Positions 18,676 through 28,536 of a DNA stretch of 64,000 nucleotides are shown one piece after another. The stretch lies in NCBI RefSeq assembly GCF_000024065.1, contig NC_013174.1, positions 2,418,001 to 2,482,000 of the forward strand, given 5' to 3'. Source of the DNA: Jonesia denitrificans DSM 20603 (GTDB lineage Bacteria > Actinomycetota > Actinomycetes > Actinomycetales > Cellulomonadaceae). A program made the position numbers and the translations under genes. The first letter of the stretch is position 1. Each line of letters starts with the position of its first letter. The notes below the pieces were generated by a model. It was not told the origin of the DNA. It worked only from the letters and a program-made list of their open reading frames with translations, and made no database searches.

Positions 18676-20241
18676 ATGGCACGCGCCGCGAAGCCGAAAC
18701 CGACGAAGACACTCGAGCAGACCCTCTGGGAAGCTGCAGACAAGCTGCGCGGCAACCAGGAGCCGAGCGAGTACAAGCATGTCGTGCTCGGCCTGGTGTT
18801 CCTCAAGTACATCTCCGATCGCTTCGAGGAGCGACGTGCGACGCTCGAGGCAGAGCTTGCTGCGGAGGGCATCAAGCCGGAGCGACTGCCGGACTTCCTC
18901 GAAGACCGCGACGAATACACCAGTCACAACGTGTTCTGGGTGCCGGAGCTGGCGCGCTGGGGCTACATCCAGTCGGTCGCGAAGCAGCCCGAGATCGGGC
19001 AACAGATCGACCAGGCGATGGATCTCATCGAGAAGGAGAACCCAACGCTAAGGGGTGTGCTGCCACGCAACTATGGACGCGATGGCCTCGACAAGCGCCG
19101 TCTGGGCGAGCTGGTAGACCTGATCGGCTCCATCGGGTTCACCGAGACCGACGACCACGGTGCCGACGACGTGCTGGGCCGGGTGTACGAGTACTTCCTC
19201 GGTCAGTTCGCCGGCAAGGAGACCGGCAAAGACGCCGGAGCGTTCTACACGCCGCGTTCGGTAGTCAAGACGCTGGTCGAGATGCTGGAGCCCTACCAGG
19301 GGCGCGTCTATGACCCTGCGGCGGGTTCCGGCGGCATGTTTGTGCAGTCGGCTGAGTTCGTGAAAGCTCACGGCGGCAAGCGCACCGACATCTCCGTCTA
19401 CGGGCAGGAGTTCACGGACACGACCTGGAAGCTCTCCAAGATGAACCTCGCACTGCGAGGTATCGAAGCCGACATGGGGCCGCGTTCGGCTGACTCATTC
19501 ACCGATGACCTGCACCCGGATCTGCGGGCCGACTTCGTGATTGCCAACCCTCCGTTCAACGTCTCTGACTGGTGGGATGCGAAGCTCGAGGGCGACCCGC
19601 GCTGGCAGTACGGCACCCCGCCGCAGGGCAACGCGAACTTTGCGTGGGTGCAGCACTTCATCTACCACTTGAGCCCGAAGGGCACGGCGGGGTTCGTGCT
19701 TGCGAACGGATCCCTGTCGTCGAAGAGCGGTGGTGAGGGCGAGATGCGTCGCAAGCTTGTCGAGGCCGACCTGGTCGACTGCATCGTGGCGATGCCCGAC
19801 AAGCTGTTCTTCAACACCGGCATCCCCGTCGCGCTCTGGTTCGTCTCCAAGGCCCGGCACGGCAACGGGCACCGCGAACGCCGCAGCGAGGTGCTCTTCA
19901 TCGACGCCCGAAAGCTCGGCACGATGGAGTCACGCCGTCTGCGCGTGCTGACGGACGACGACATCGCGAAGATTGCCGATACCTACCACGCCTGGCGCAA
20001 CCACGACGGAGGCTACGAGGACGTGCCGGGCTTCGCGAAGGCCGCCTCACTAGAAGAGATTGCCAAGCACGACTACGTGCTCACCCCAGGCCGCTACGTC
20101 GGCGCTGCCGAGGCTGAGGTTGACGACGAGCCGATCGACGAGAAGATCGAGCGATTGACGAAGGAGCTGTTCGCCGAGTTCGAGCGCGGGCGCGAGCTGG
20201 AGGATGAAGTGCGACAGCGTTTGAGTGGGGTGCAGCCGTGA
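18676..20241 (+). CDS. hsdM: type I restriction-modification methyltransferase subunit
   Basis: N6-adenine methyltransferase subunit of a type I system, 521 residues. The N-terminal helical domain has [20 protein letters not shown] and [11 protein letters not shown]. AdoMet motif I is [10 protein letters not shown] at residue 213, and catalytic motif IV is NPPF at residue 291. [20 protein letters not shown] is also typical. It is the first gene of an operon in which every following gene overlaps its predecessor; GTGA at 20238-20241 couples hsdS. Codon use is more strictly C/G-ending than in flanking core genes, in line with acquired DNA. Confidence 0.95.
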   Translation: MARAAKPKPTKTLEQTLWEAADKLRGNQEPSEYKHVVLGLVFLKYISDRFEERRATLEAELAAEGIKPERLPDFLEDRDEYTSHNVFWVPELARWGYIQSVAKQPEIGQQIDQAMDLIEKENPTLRGVLPRNYGRDGLDKRRLGELVDLIGSIGFTETDDHGADDVLGRVYEYFLGQFAGKETGKDAGAFYTPRSVVKTLVEMLEPYQGRVYDPAAGSGGMFVQSAEFVKAHGGKRTDISVYGQEFTDTTWKLSKMNLALRGIEADMGPRSADSFTDDLHPDLRADFVIANPPFNVSDWWDAKLEGDPRWQYGTPPQGNANFAWVQHFIYHLSPKGTAGFVLANGSLSSKSGGEGEMRRKLVEADLVDCIVAMPDKLFFNTGIPVALWFVSKARHGNGHRERRSEVLFIDARKLGTMESRRLRVLTDDDIAKIADTYHAWRNHDGGYEDVPGFAKAASLEEIAKHDYVLTPGRYVGAAEAEVDDEPIDEKIERLTKELFAEFERGRELEDEVRQRLSGVQP

Positions 20242-21392
20242 ACGCTGTGCCCCTCAAATGTATTGCGGTGGAGAAAGGTCTCATCGGAGGCCCATTCGGC
20301 TCCTCGCTGGTAAGTCGGGACTATGCGCGTTCGGGGGTGCCCGTGATCCGGGGTGCCAACATGAGTCATGGGCGCTTCGTATCCGGAGATTTTGTCTACG
20401 TCAGCCAGGAAAAGTTCGAGGCCGACCTTTCCCGAAATTCTGCGCAGGGCGGCGATCTGATCTACACGCAGCGCGGCACATTAGGGCAAGTTGCACTTCT
20501 TCCACCCGGGAAGGAGCTTCACGTTATTTCGCAGAGTCAGATGCGGCTTCGTATCGACGAAGCGAAGGCAGATCCGCTTTACGTCTACTACGCATCGACA
20601 TCCCCGCACTTTCTATGGCAGATCGATAATCGCGCCATTTCGACAGGCGTTCCGCATATCAATCTCGGTATCTTAGGCGACCTAGAAATTCCCCTGCCGT
20701 CTATCGCCGAGCAGCGTGCCATCGCCGCGACGCTCGGCGCGCTGGACGACAAGATCGAGTCGAACCGGCGAGCAGTAACGATTGCTGAGCAGCTAGGAGA
20801 TGCGCTGTTCGCAGCTGCCGCGAGCGAGTCACGGCTGCTCTCGGACGTCGCGGACATCACGATGGGAAGCTCGCCGAAGGGGGCAGATCTCAACGAGGAC
20901 GGCGATGGCTTGCCCTTTTACCAGGGCACGCGCGACTTCGGCGTCCGATTCCCGTCGCTGCGTGTCTGGACAACCGCCCCCGTCCGCACAGCTGCAAAGA
21001 GCGACACGCTCATGTCGGTGCGCGCCCCGGTCGGGGAGCTGAACCGAGCGAGCGCCGACTGCTGCATCGGGCGTGGTGTGGCGGCTATCCATAGTGATAC
21101 TCACCCCAGCACGCTCTATTACGCCATGCGGAGCTCGTCGAGCGCCTGGGAAAAGTTCCAAGGCGAGGGGACCGTGTTCGCCTCGGTGAATAAGACCGAT
21201 GTGCACGGTGCCGAGATCCGTTGGGTCGGCGATGGCGCGCTTCTCGAGCTCGAGGACAAGCTCCGTGCGATCGATGCTCGTATCGAGTCGCTCGAGAGCG
21301 AAACCCAGCGTCTGACCGCCCTCCGCGACGCCCTCCTCCCCGAACTCCTCTCCGGTCGCATGCGCGTCCCCGCTGAAGGAGTCGCAGCATGA
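20238..21392 (+). CDS. hsdS: type I restriction specificity subunit
   Basis: DNA-recognition subunit with the usual two target-recognition domains, 384 residues. TRD1 (about 1-150) contains [14 protein letters not shown] and is followed by the conserved helix [22 protein letters not shown] at about 155-176. TRD2 (about 200-330) contains [20 protein letters not shown] and ends in the second conserved helix ([20 protein letters not shown]). The recognition sequence cannot be predicted. TRD1 has weaker third-position GC bias than neighbouring genes, compatible with domain exchange. It overlaps both hsdM (GTGA) and the HEPN gene (ATGA). Confidence 0.9.
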   Translation: MNAVPLKCIAVEKGLIGGPFGSSLVSRDYARSGVPVIRGANMSHGRFVSGDFVYVSQEKFEADLSRNSAQGGDLIYTQRGTLGQVALLPPGKELHVISQSQMRLRIDEAKADPLYVYYASTSPHFLWQIDNRAISTGVPHINLGILGDLEIPLPSIAEQRAIAATLGALDDKIESNRRAVTIAEQLGDALFAAAASESRLLSDVADITMGSSPKGADLNEDGDGLPFYQGTRDFGVRFPSLRVWTTAPVRTAAKSDTLMSVRAPVGELNRASADCCIGRGVAAIHSDTHPSTLYYAMRSSSSAWEKFQGEGTVFASVNKTDVHGAEIRWVGDGALLELEDKLRAIDARIESLESETQRLTALRDALLPELLSGRMRVPAEGVAA

Positions 21393-22129
21393 CAGGGATC
21401 AATGTCGAGTGGGCTCTTGGTGAGCTGGACAAGTTCATCCAGCAGACGGTGATGACCAACGATAGCTTCGCCGGTAATGGTGTTGCATACTTCTCCAACA
21501 AGTCCAGCACTGCGGCCGCGGATGCTGAGGTGGCGCAGCAGGCACAGGTCGTGGAGAAGATCTTTGACCGGGTCGTGCCGAGCTGGCGTACTGACATCGA
21601 GCTACGTAAGAGCAACCGTTGGACGCGGCATCGTGAGGCGGCTATTCGCGCGAAGGCAGAGCTGGAGCGTCAGGAGGAGATCCGCAAGAACCTCGGTGAC
21701 GATGCTCCCGAGCTGTCGGCTGCGAAGCTGCATCCGTGGGTCTGGGACGGCGCGTCGTCGCTGTGGCAGTCAGGACACTTCCGTGAGGCTGTCGAGGGAG
21801 CGATCCGCAAGCTGAATGCCGAGACGCAGAACAAGCTCGGTCGTCGCAACGTCAGCGAGACGGATCTCTTCAACCAGGCATTCAGCGAGCAGGCACCTGC
21901 GGCGGGTAAGCCCCGTCTCTACCGGATGAAGAACGATGGCAGCAGCACGTTCAAGTCAGTGCAGCGCGGCGCTCGGACGTTTGCCGAGGGTGTGTTTGCT
22001 GGTATCCGTAACCCGCTTGCTCATGAGGTCGTCCAGGAGATGCCGGAGCAGCAAGCTCTGGAGTACTTGGCTGCACTGAGTGTGCTGGCGCGCTGGGTGG
22101 ATGAATCGACGTTAGAGGTTGCATCGTGA
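21389..22129 (+). CDS. TIGR02391/Ymh-like protein with HEPN motif, inside the hsd operon
   Basis: 246 residues. The C-terminal half follows the TIGR02391 (Ymh) family: [20 protein letters not shown], then [16 protein letters not shown] and [16 protein letters not shown]. The last contains R-N-P-L-A-H (Arg207 to His212), the R-x4-H signature of HEPN domains, many of which are metal-independent RNases in toxin-antitoxin and abortive-infection systems. The N-terminal ~100 residues are helical and charged. It starts at ATG 21389, overlapping the hsdS stop, and its own stop overlaps the GTG of hsdR. It is therefore co-translated with the restriction enzyme. RNase activity and a suicide role are inference. 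Confidence 0.8.
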   Translation: MTGINVEWALGELDKFIQQTVMTNDSFAGNGVAYFSNKSSTAAADAEVAQQAQVVEKIFDRVVPSWRTDIELRKSNRWTRHREAAIRAKAELERQEEIRKNLGDDAPELSAAKLHPWVWDGASSLWQSGHFREAVEGAIRKLNAETQNKLGRRNVSETDLFNQAFSEQAPAAGKPRLYRMKNDGSSTFKSVQRGARTFAEGVFAGIRNPLAHEVVQEMPEQQALEYLAALSVLARWVDESTLEVAS

Positions 22130-25100
22130 GCGTGTTCAACGAGAACACTGTCGAGCTGGCGGCGTTGGAGTACTTCGCGGAGCTGGGCTACCGCACGCTG
22201 CATGGGCCGGATATCGCTCCTGGTGAGCCGGGAGCGGAGCGCGACTCCTATGAGGAGGTGTTCTTGTGGGGGCGTCTGCGTGATGCGATCAGGCGGATCA
22301 ATCCGGGGACTTCTCCTGCCCTTGTCGATGAGGCGATCAAGCGGGTGCGTCGGGCGGAATCGCAAAGCCCGATCGACGAGAACTACCGGCTGCACCAGCT
22401 CATCACGGAGGGTGTGCCTGTCGAGCATCGGGATGCAGACGGTGCGCTGCGGACGACGCGGTTGTGGCTGGTCGACTTCGAGCGCCCCGAGAACAACGAC
22501 TGGGTGGCGATTAATCAGTTCACGATCGTCGAGAACGGCAAGAACCGTCGGCCGGACGTGCTGGTGCTGGTCAACGGTCTCCCACTGGCCCTGCTGGAGT
22601 TGAAGAACCCGACGGCGGAGCACGCGACGCTGAAGTCGGCGTGGAACCAGGTGCAGACGTACCGGCAGGACATCCCGTCGGTGTTCGTGCCGAATGCCGT
22701 GACGGTGATCACGGACGGCACCTCGGCGGCGATGAGCAGCTACGCAGGCGCGTTCGAGCACTACGCCCCGTGGAAGACCATCGAGGGCCGCGAGGTGGTC
22801 AGCGACGGCCCGGCGCTTGAGGTGCTTATCAAGGGGGTGTTCGAGCCGAAGCGGTTCCTCGATCTGTTGCAGAACTTCATCGTCTTCAGCGACGAGACCG
22901 CGACCGACAAGGCCACCGGGCAGCCGACGCGGTTGCTCGTGAAGCGTGTGGCGAAGTACCACCAGTACTGGGCGGTGAACGCGGCGGTCGAGTCGACCGT
23001 GCAGGCGTCCCGTCCGGACGGCGATCGTCGTGGTGGTGTGGTCTGGCATACCCAAGGTTCGGGCAAGAGCTTCGAGATGGTCTTCTATGCCGCGAAGATC
23101 ATGCGCGATTCCCGGATGGCGAATCCGACGCTGGTGTTCATCACTGACCGCAACGACCTGGACGACCAGCTCTTCGGGGAGACGTTCGCCCCGGCACGCA
23201 TCCTGCCGGAGACCCCGGTGCAGGCCACAACGCGTACTGACCTGCGCTCGAAGTTGAAGCGTGCATCGGGTGGCATCGTCTTCACGACGCTGCAGAAGTT
23301 CGCTCCCGGTGAGGACGGCGATGCCAACCCGGTGCTGACGGATCGTTGCAACGTCGTCGTCGTGGCCGATGAGGCGCATCGCAGCCAGTACGGCTTCGGC
23401 GAGACGCTGGACCGTCATGGCCGCTTGCGCGCAGGTCTGGCGAAGCACATGCGAGATGCTTTGCCTGGTGCTACCTACCTCGGCTTCACCGGTACACCGA
23501 TCGAGTCAGGTGACAAGTCCACCCGCTCGGTGTTCGGTGACTACGTCGACGTCTATGACCTCACGCGTGCGGTCGAGGACGGAGCGACGGTGAAGATATT
23601 CTATGAGTCACGTCTCGCCAAGATCGACCTGTCTGACGATGACCTTGCCGCGCTCGACGAACTGGCGGACGAGATCACCGAGACCGTCGAGGAGGACGCA
23701 GCGACGGCGGCGAAGTCCCGTTGGTCGCGTCTGGAAGCCATCGTCGGCGCCGACTCACGCCTCGACCTCATCGCCCGGGACATCGTCGAGCACTGGGAGA
23801 AGCGGCGCGAGGCGCTGTTCGGCAAGGGCATGATCGTCACGATGAGCCGCCGGATCGCGGTGCGGCTCTACGAGAAGATCGTCGCGCTTCGCCCTGACTG
23901 GCATTCGGACGATCCCGCCAAGGGCAAGATAAAAGTCGTCATGACCGGCTCGGCAGCGGACCCCGCCGAGTTCCAGCCACACATCTATCCCAAGGACGTC
24001 CGCAAGGATCTCAAGCTCCGGGCGAAGAACCCCGATGACGAGCTCGAACTCGTCATCGTCCGCGACATGTGGCTGACCGGCTTCGACGCGCCGTCCATGC
24101 ACACGATGTACGTCGACAAGACCATGCAGGGTGCCGGGCTCATGCAGGCCATCGCCCGCGTCAATCGCACCTTCCGGGACAAGCCCGGCGGGCTCATCGT
24201 CGACTACATCGGCGTGTTCGCGAACCTCCAGGCGGCGCTCCAGGAGTACTCGCCCTCCGACCGTGACCAGGCCGGCGTACCGATCGACGAGATGGTCGCC
24301 GTCATGCTGGAGAAGCACGACATCATCCGGGGACTGCTGCACGGCGTCGACTACGACTCCTCGCCGACACTCACTGCTTCCCAGCGCCTGGCGGAGTACG
24401 CCAAGGTGCTCGACTTCGTCATGGCCGACCCCGACCGCACGAAGCGCTTCAACGACCAGGTGCTGGCGCTAGCCAAGGCGTTCGCGCTGGCTGGAGCGCG
24501 CGACGAGGCCGCGGCTATCCGCGACGATGTGCGGCTATTCACCGACGTGCGTGCAGCCATCTTGAAGATCCAGAACCCCGACTCCGGTCGTGGCGGCTCC
24601 GGCGCTGTCGAGATCGACACCGCGCTGGGGCAGCTGCTCAACGAGGCGGTAGCCGCCAACCAGGTCGTCGACATCTACAAGCTCGCCGGTGTTGAGACAC
24701 CAGAGCTGTCGATCCTGAGCGACGAGTTCCTCGACTCGCTCGCGGACAAGGACAAGCCCAACCTGCAGATGGGGTTGCTGCGTCGGCTCCTCAACGACCA
24801 GATCCGTACTGTACAGCGCACCAACCTTGTGCAGGCACGGAAGTTCTCCGAACTGCTCGACGAGGCGATCAATCGGTATACGAACCGGTCGCTGACGACT
24901 GCGGAGATCATCGCTGAACTGGTGAAGCTTGCCAAGCAGATGCGCGACGACCAGAAGCGTAACGAGGAGCTGGGGCTTTCTGCCGCGGAGGTCGCGCTGT
25001 ACGACGCGATCGCCCAGAACGACGCCGCGGTCATGCACATGGGCGATGAGACATTGAAGAAGATCGCTGTCGACCTCGTCTGGGCTGTCCGTACCAGCGT

Positions 25101-25260
25101 TGTCATCGACTGGGATCAGAAGGAGAGCGTCCGCGCCGCGATGCGCTCGAAGGTGCGACGCCTGCTTGCCAAGTACGACTACCCACCTGATGCCGAGAAG
25201 AAGGCCATCGAGTTGGTGCTCGAACAAGCCGAACTGTTCGCGCGTGGAGGAGCAGAGTAA
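22126..25260 (+). CDS. hsdR: type I restriction endonuclease/translocase subunit
   Basis: 1044 residues, full length for HsdR. The N-terminal PD-(D/E)xK nuclease is at about 140-185 ([20 protein letters not shown], then [13 protein letters not shown]). SF2 motor motifs are Walker A at residues 311-315 (HTQGSGKS), DEAH at residue 415 ([11 protein letters not shown]), FTGTPIE as motif III and [19 protein letters not shown] as motif VI. The C-terminal helical domain assembles with HsdM/HsdS. The GTG start overlaps the HEPN gene stop. Its stop overlaps the ATG of a 43-codon frame. No frameshift is seen, so the restriction system appears complete. Confidence 0.95.
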   Translation: MSVFNENTVELAALEYFAELGYRTLHGPDIAPGEPGAERDSYEEVFLWGRLRDAIRRINPGTSPALVDEAIKRVRRAESQSPIDENYRLHQLITEGVPVEHRDADGALRTTRLWLVDFERPENNDWVAINQFTIVENGKNRRPDVLVLVNGLPLALLELKNPTAEHATLKSAWNQVQTYRQDIPSVFVPNAVTVITDGTSAAMSSYAGAFEHYAPWKTIEGREVVSDGPALEVLIKGVFEPKRFLDLLQNFIVFSDETATDKATGQPTRLLVKRVAKYHQYWAVNAAVESTVQASRPDGDRRGGVVWHTQGSGKSFEMVFYAAKIMRDSRMANPTLVFITDRNDLDDQLFGETFAPARILPETPVQATTRTDLRSKLKRASGGIVFTTLQKFAPGEDGDANPVLTDRCNVVVVADEAHRSQYGFGETLDRHGRLRAGLAKHMRDALPGATYLGFTGTPIESGDKSTRSVFGDYVDVYDLTRAVEDGATVKIFYESRLAKIDLSDDDLAALDELADEITETVEEDAATAAKSRWSRLEAIVGADSRLDLIARDIVEHWEKRREALFGKGMIVTMSRRIAVRLYEKIVALRPDWHSDDPAKGKIKVVMTGSAADPAEFQPHIYPKDVRKDLKLRAKNPDDELELVIVRDMWLTGFDAPSMHTMYVDKTMQGAGLMQAIARVNRTFRDKPGGLIVDYIGVFANLQAALQEYSPSDRDQAGVPIDEMVAVMLEKHDIIRGLLHGVDYDSSPTLTASQRLAEYAKVLDFVMADPDRTKRFNDQVLALAKAFALAGARDEAAAIRDDVRLFTDVRAAILKIQNPDSGRGGSGAVEIDTALGQLLNEAVAANQVVDIYKLAGVETPELSILSDEFLDSLADKDKPNLQMGLLRRLLNDQIRTVQRTNLVQARKFSELLDEAINRYTNRSLTTAEIIAELVKLAKQMRDDQKRNEELGLSAAEVALYDAIAQNDAAVMHMGDETLKKIAVDLVWAVRTSVVIDWDQKESVRAAMRSKVRRLLAKYDYPPDAEKKAIELVLEQAELFARGGAE

Positions 25261-25391
25261 TGCCTGTGCGGTTATTGGAAATCGAAAACCGCAAGCCGGT
25301 GATCGACAAGATCAAGTCCGCCATGGGTCACCTCGAAGCCATCGGTATCGATGACTACGCGCGTGCCGCACCGGGAGTGTGGAGGATCTAA
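25260..25391 (+). CDS. 43-residue reading frame linking hsdR to the AAA ATPase
   Basis: ATG at 25260 overlaps the hsdR stop (TAATG), and its TAA overlaps the next ATG at 25391. The peptide begins [20 protein letters not shown] and ends in RAAPGVWRI. This perfect fit between two coupled genes argues for real translation. It is either a small partner of the complex or a stub of a longer gene that in relatives follows hsdR. Family not recognised. Confidence 0.55.
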   Translation: MPVRLLEIENRKPVIDKIKSAMGHLEAIGIDDYARAAPGVWRI

Positions 25392-26635
25392 TGGCTGGCG
25401 AGGAAAACGGCGGAGAGTTCGAGTCCAGGATGGATGGAATCTTCATCAAGGTGATCGACGTCGTCGAGGACGGCCACGTCTTCTTTTGTCGCCTTCCCAA
25501 TGGCGGCAGCAGTCGGTTTTCTTTCCCGCAGCCGGTCGATCTGAACCGTGGGGACGTCATTTTTGTGAATGAAGATCAGCAATGGTTTCCGGCCCCAAAC
25601 ACGGCGTGGCCCGACGACAGCAGTGTCGGTGTAGTTAGGAAGATTCTCTACGACAGGAATAAGATCGTTGTCGAAACGAGTGGTGGTGGCATGCGCATCC
25701 TGAGCGGGCCGCAGGCCATCGAGGTCGAACCTGGCAATACGATTCAATATACGGAAATTGACGGGGTCGTGGATGTCGTCTCAAAAACTCCCATCCGCTA
25801 CCGAGAAACAGGAGTGGATGAGGATCTCGCAGCGTACATCGTCAAGCCCGGAGAGCCGCCCCTTACCTTCGACGCCCTCGGCGGATACGACGAAGTTAAG
25901 GCGCGGGCGAAGGAACTGATCGAGACACAGCTTGGTCGAGCTGGCGAGTTGAAGGCAATCGGCGCAAAGCCCGTGAAAGGAGTTCTGTTCACAGGTGCAC
26001 CCGGCACGGGGAAGACACACCTTGCGCGAATCATCGCGGATGTATCAGGGGCAGTGTTCTACCAAGTGAGTGGTCCGTCTATCGTGAGCAAGTGGGTCGG
26101 CGACAGCGAGGAGACGCTCCGGCGGCTCTTTGAGGACGCTGCTAAACGAGAGTGCGCCATCATCTTCTTTGACGAGATCGACAGTATCGCCGCGCGTCGG
26201 AGCTCGGATTCCAATGGTGAGTCGAAACGAGTGGTTGCCCAGCTCCTGACGCTGCTTGACGGATTCAAGCCTGACAGCAACGTGATCGTTATCGCCGCGA
26301 CGAACCGAGTAGAGGATATTGACGAGGCACTCCTACGCCCTGGCCGTTTTGACTGGGAGATTGCGTTCGACCTCCCCACAGAGCGCGACCGCCTTGAGAT
26401 CCTCAAGATGAAGGCCGGTGAGCTTCAGGTGGGAGATGAGCTTCCGATCGACGACCTCGCTCGCGCGACTGACGGTTGGTCGGGTGCGATGTTGACCGCG
26501 ATCTGGACTGAGGCGGCACTCCTTGCGGCTGGCGATCAGCGTTCAAAGATCGCGGACGAGGATCTCGCGATCGCCTTCGAGCGCGTGCGCTCTCGTCCTA
26601 TGCACGCCAGAACGGATGGTACGAATGGCTCTTAA
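25391..26635 (+). CDS. Cdc48/proteasomal-ATPase-like AAA protein
   Basis: 414-residue AAA protein with one ATPase module. The N-terminal ~150 residues are beta-rich and may form OB-like domains, as in Mpa/ARC or the Cdc48 N-domain. Walker A is at residues 202-209 (GAPGTGKT), Walker B at about 257-262 (IIFFDEID), the pore-loop region is VSKWVGDSEETLRRLF, and sensor/arginine-finger segments are VIAATNRVEDIDEALLRPGR. The C-terminus lacks the HbYX proteasome-docking motif. Fused context (coupled to hsdR through the 43-codon frame, overlapping the DUF6414-like gene by 11 bp) suggests a remodelling ATPase working with its downstream partner in defence. Substrate unknown. Confidence 0.85.
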   Translation: MAGEENGGEFESRMDGIFIKVIDVVEDGHVFFCRLPNGGSSRFSFPQPVDLNRGDVIFVNEDQQWFPAPNTAWPDDSSVGVVRKILYDRNKIVVETSGGGMRILSGPQAIEVEPGNTIQYTEIDGVVDVVSKTPIRYRETGVDEDLAAYIVKPGEPPLTFDALGGYDEVKARAKELIETQLGRAGELKAIGAKPVKGVLFTGAPGTGKTHLARIIADVSGAVFYQVSGPSIVSKWVGDSEETLRRLFEDAAKRECAIIFFDEIDSIAARRSSDSNGESKRVVAQLLTLLDGFKPDSNVIVIAATNRVEDIDEALLRPGRFDWEIAFDLPTERDRLEILKMKAGELQVGDELPIDDLARATDGWSGAMLTAIWTEAALLAAGDQRSKIADEDLAIAFERVRSRPMHARTDGTNGS

Positions 26636-28019
26636 CAACTGGCTGCGGCATCCAGTGAAGTCCTTCCGAGGCTGGCGATCACATCGTAGGCGGAAGAATG
26701 ATGCCGAGCAGATGAAGAAGAAGCTTCCGCTTCGGGAGTTCGTGTACCTGGATGCAGTGAGTCTTCATAGTCTACTTGTGTCTCAAGCAGAAACGATCCC
26801 AGAAGCAATCACTCAGACAATATCTCGAGCAGACGAAGCGGAACTGATCGGCAGCGCAAGCACCTCGGTAGGAAGCGACCTTATCGGCAAAGCGGAGGCC
26901 CAAACGAGCGCACGTTACAAGACTGGTAACAGTGACAGCACACAAAGCTCCCGCAAGGCCGTAATCCAGACCCTGTTCAAGCAGCTGAGAGAGCAACCGC
27001 TTGAATTCAAACTGTCAGCACCGGAGCAGGTCGATGCACTCAAGGACGCGATCGACATTAAGGGCGTCTCGGAGAATGTGGCCTCAGCTGCGTCGTCTTT
27101 CGTGCGTGGAGACCTGATAGAGGTTGAGGTGGTACTCGCGGTCGATCCTGTGTTCAAGCTCAAGGCGATGATGAACGAGTGGTCTGTGATGGCGAGTGAC
27201 TATCCAGAAATGTTCTCATCTAGCGGCGCACTGGGATTCTTGCGTGATTCGGAGCCGATCATGAAAGTTCTTGATCAGTTCCTCGCGGGCCTCATTCCTG
27301 TCAGGGCTAAGGCTGTAAACTATGTCGTGGTAATCCTAGACGGTGTTGATTATATTGTGCATAAGAACGCAGTGGATGACCTTGATCTAGAGGTTCAGCC
27401 CCTATTCGTGACAGGAGTCACAGAGCACCTAGGCTTCTGGAAGGATATTCGGCGAGTGCTGTTTTCCGACGCGCGCTTCACGATGCTGTGCCGTGTCGCT
27501 CGGGACGGCCTACATGATACGTGGACGCCTGTGAAGCTTGCTGACCTGTTTAGTGAGGTTGCCCCGGACTTTGTCGACCACATCAATGCGATACGCATCC
27601 CAACTGCCGAGGACGGCTTCGCAGCAACAGCGAGCAGTCACAATGTTGCGCTTGAAAGAGCCTTGACGCAGTACAGGTCAACAATCGCACCAGTGGGTAC
27701 GTCGTGGAGCAGTGAACAGCAACGGGAGTTTGTCGCGCTCGTCGAACGCGTATCAGCTGGGGCAACGGACGCGGTTGCTCAGCGGGAGGCGTTTGACCTT
27801 GTGAGAGAGCAGGTTGTCGCTCAATTGGGTATGGAGGAACCCCCGCCTGACGACGACCTCAAGGCTCGCCAAGAGGCTCGATCGGCGAAAGGGCTCGGGC
27901 TTCTGCCAAGCAGCGAGGAGCTCCTAGTGCCTACAAGTGCCGTGTCACCCGTTGTCGCAGATGACATGGAGACCTCTGGGCGAATACTCGACACAGAGGT
28001 GATTGCAATCTACTGGTGA
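26625..28019 (+). CDS. DUF6414-like protein, AAA partner
   Basis: 464 residues, starting at ATG 26625 inside the end of the AAA gene. After a basic N-terminal ~30 residues comes LPLREFVYLDAVSLHSLLVS, the opening signature of DUF6414 proteins, and it ends with VIAIYW, again typical. The middle is soluble and alternates helical and strand segments (VNYVVVILDGVDYIVHK). DUF6414 proteins have no established biochemical function. The overlap with the AAA gene, in an operon led by restriction genes, makes a defence-related sensor or effector role plausible. This is inference from context only. Confidence 0.7.
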   Translation: MALNNWLRHPVKSFRGWRSHRRRKNDAEQMKKKLPLREFVYLDAVSLHSLLVSQAETIPEAITQTISRADEAELIGSASTSVGSDLIGKAEAQTSARYKTGNSDSTQSSRKAVIQTLFKQLREQPLEFKLSAPEQVDALKDAIDIKGVSENVASAASSFVRGDLIEVEVVLAVDPVFKLKAMMNEWSVMASDYPEMFSSSGALGFLRDSEPIMKVLDQFLAGLIPVRAKAVNYVVVILDGVDYIVHKNAVDDLDLEVQPLFVTGVTEHLGFWKDIRRVLFSDARFTMLCRVARDGLHDTWTPVKLADLFSEVAPDFVDHINAIRIPTAEDGFAATASSHNVALERALTQYRSTIAPVGTSWSSEQQREFVALVERVSAGATDAVAQREAFDLVREQVVAQLGMEEPPPDDDLKARQEARSAKGLGLLPSSEELLVPTSAVSPVVADDMETSGRILDTEVIAIYW

Positions 28020-28055
28020 CGTAGTGGTGTCCTGCACTGAGTGCTCTTTGAGACC

Positions 28056-28463
28056 TCAGCCACCGCTCGCTTGCTTCCCCTTCCCGCCGCGCGCTGGACG
28101 CATTTCGATGCCGACTGCCATCAGCGCCGTGCGGATGGTTGTTGGAGTCGAGCCGAACTCCTTCGCGACTGTCGCGAGCGACGCACCCTGGACATACCGG
28201 AGCGCGGCGCCCTGTACCTGCTCCCGTGTCAGTCCTCGGCTCTCGTTGCGGGGCGGAACGCACCTGCGCTTGCAGATCTCGCTGACCGTGGCGCGGTGGA
28301 TGTGGAAGCGCTCAGCGATCTCCTTGACCGAGACGCCAGCCTTGTACAGCTCAACAACTTCGAGCTGCTGCTCGATCGGCAGGTGCAGCTGGGGCGGGCA
28401 GCCCGCTCTGTAGGCCAACAGAGGCCGCCATTCTTTGTAATGGTCGCTGCCGAGGCCCACCAC
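28056..28463 (-). CDS. small double-HTH protein of the recombinase-associated type, probably a fragment
   Basis: Two helix-turn-helix repeats are clear: LEVVELYKAGVSVKEIAERF (continuing HIHRATVSEICKRR), then LRYVQGASLATVAKEFGS (continuing TPTTIRTALMAVGIEMR). In actinobacteria such double-HTH proteins are often encoded next to large serine recombinases on mobile elements. No ATG with a ribosome site is present; GTG 28463 is a guess, and the 5' end abuts the palindrome at 28469, so truncation is likely. It converges on the DUF6414-like gene and marks the right side of the island. Confidence 0.6.
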   Translation of the reverse strand: MVGLGSDHYKEWRPLLAYRAGCPPQLHLPIEQQLEVVELYKAGVSVKEIAERFHIHRATVSEICKRRCVPPRNESRGLTREQVQGAALRYVQGASLATVAKEFGSTPTTIRTALMAVGIEMRPARGGKGKQASGG

Positions 28464-28468
28464 ACATA

Positions 28469-28504
28469 AAGCGGGGCTGACATGGGAACATGTCAGCCCC
28501 GCTT
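28469..28504 (-). terminator. perfect 16-bp hairpin between island and core genes
   Basis: 16-bp perfect inverted repeat (28469-28484 with 28489-28504) and 4-base loop. On the minus strand it is followed by TTTATG, so it suits termination of the LCP/phosphatase transcript; it could act in both directions. Confidence 0.8.
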
Positions 28505-28536
28505 CGTGTTTCCACGCATTCACAAGTAGACGGAGA

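Noticed and set aside
22021-23448. 475-codon minus-strand open frame opposite hsdR
   Set aside because: His/Arg/Leu-rich antisense frame of a conserved gene; no homology-like features.
28229-28483. 84-codon minus-strand frame starting at the palindrome
   Set aside because: It is the alternative frame of the double-HTH gene; its Ser/Arg-rich composition marks it as a shadow.
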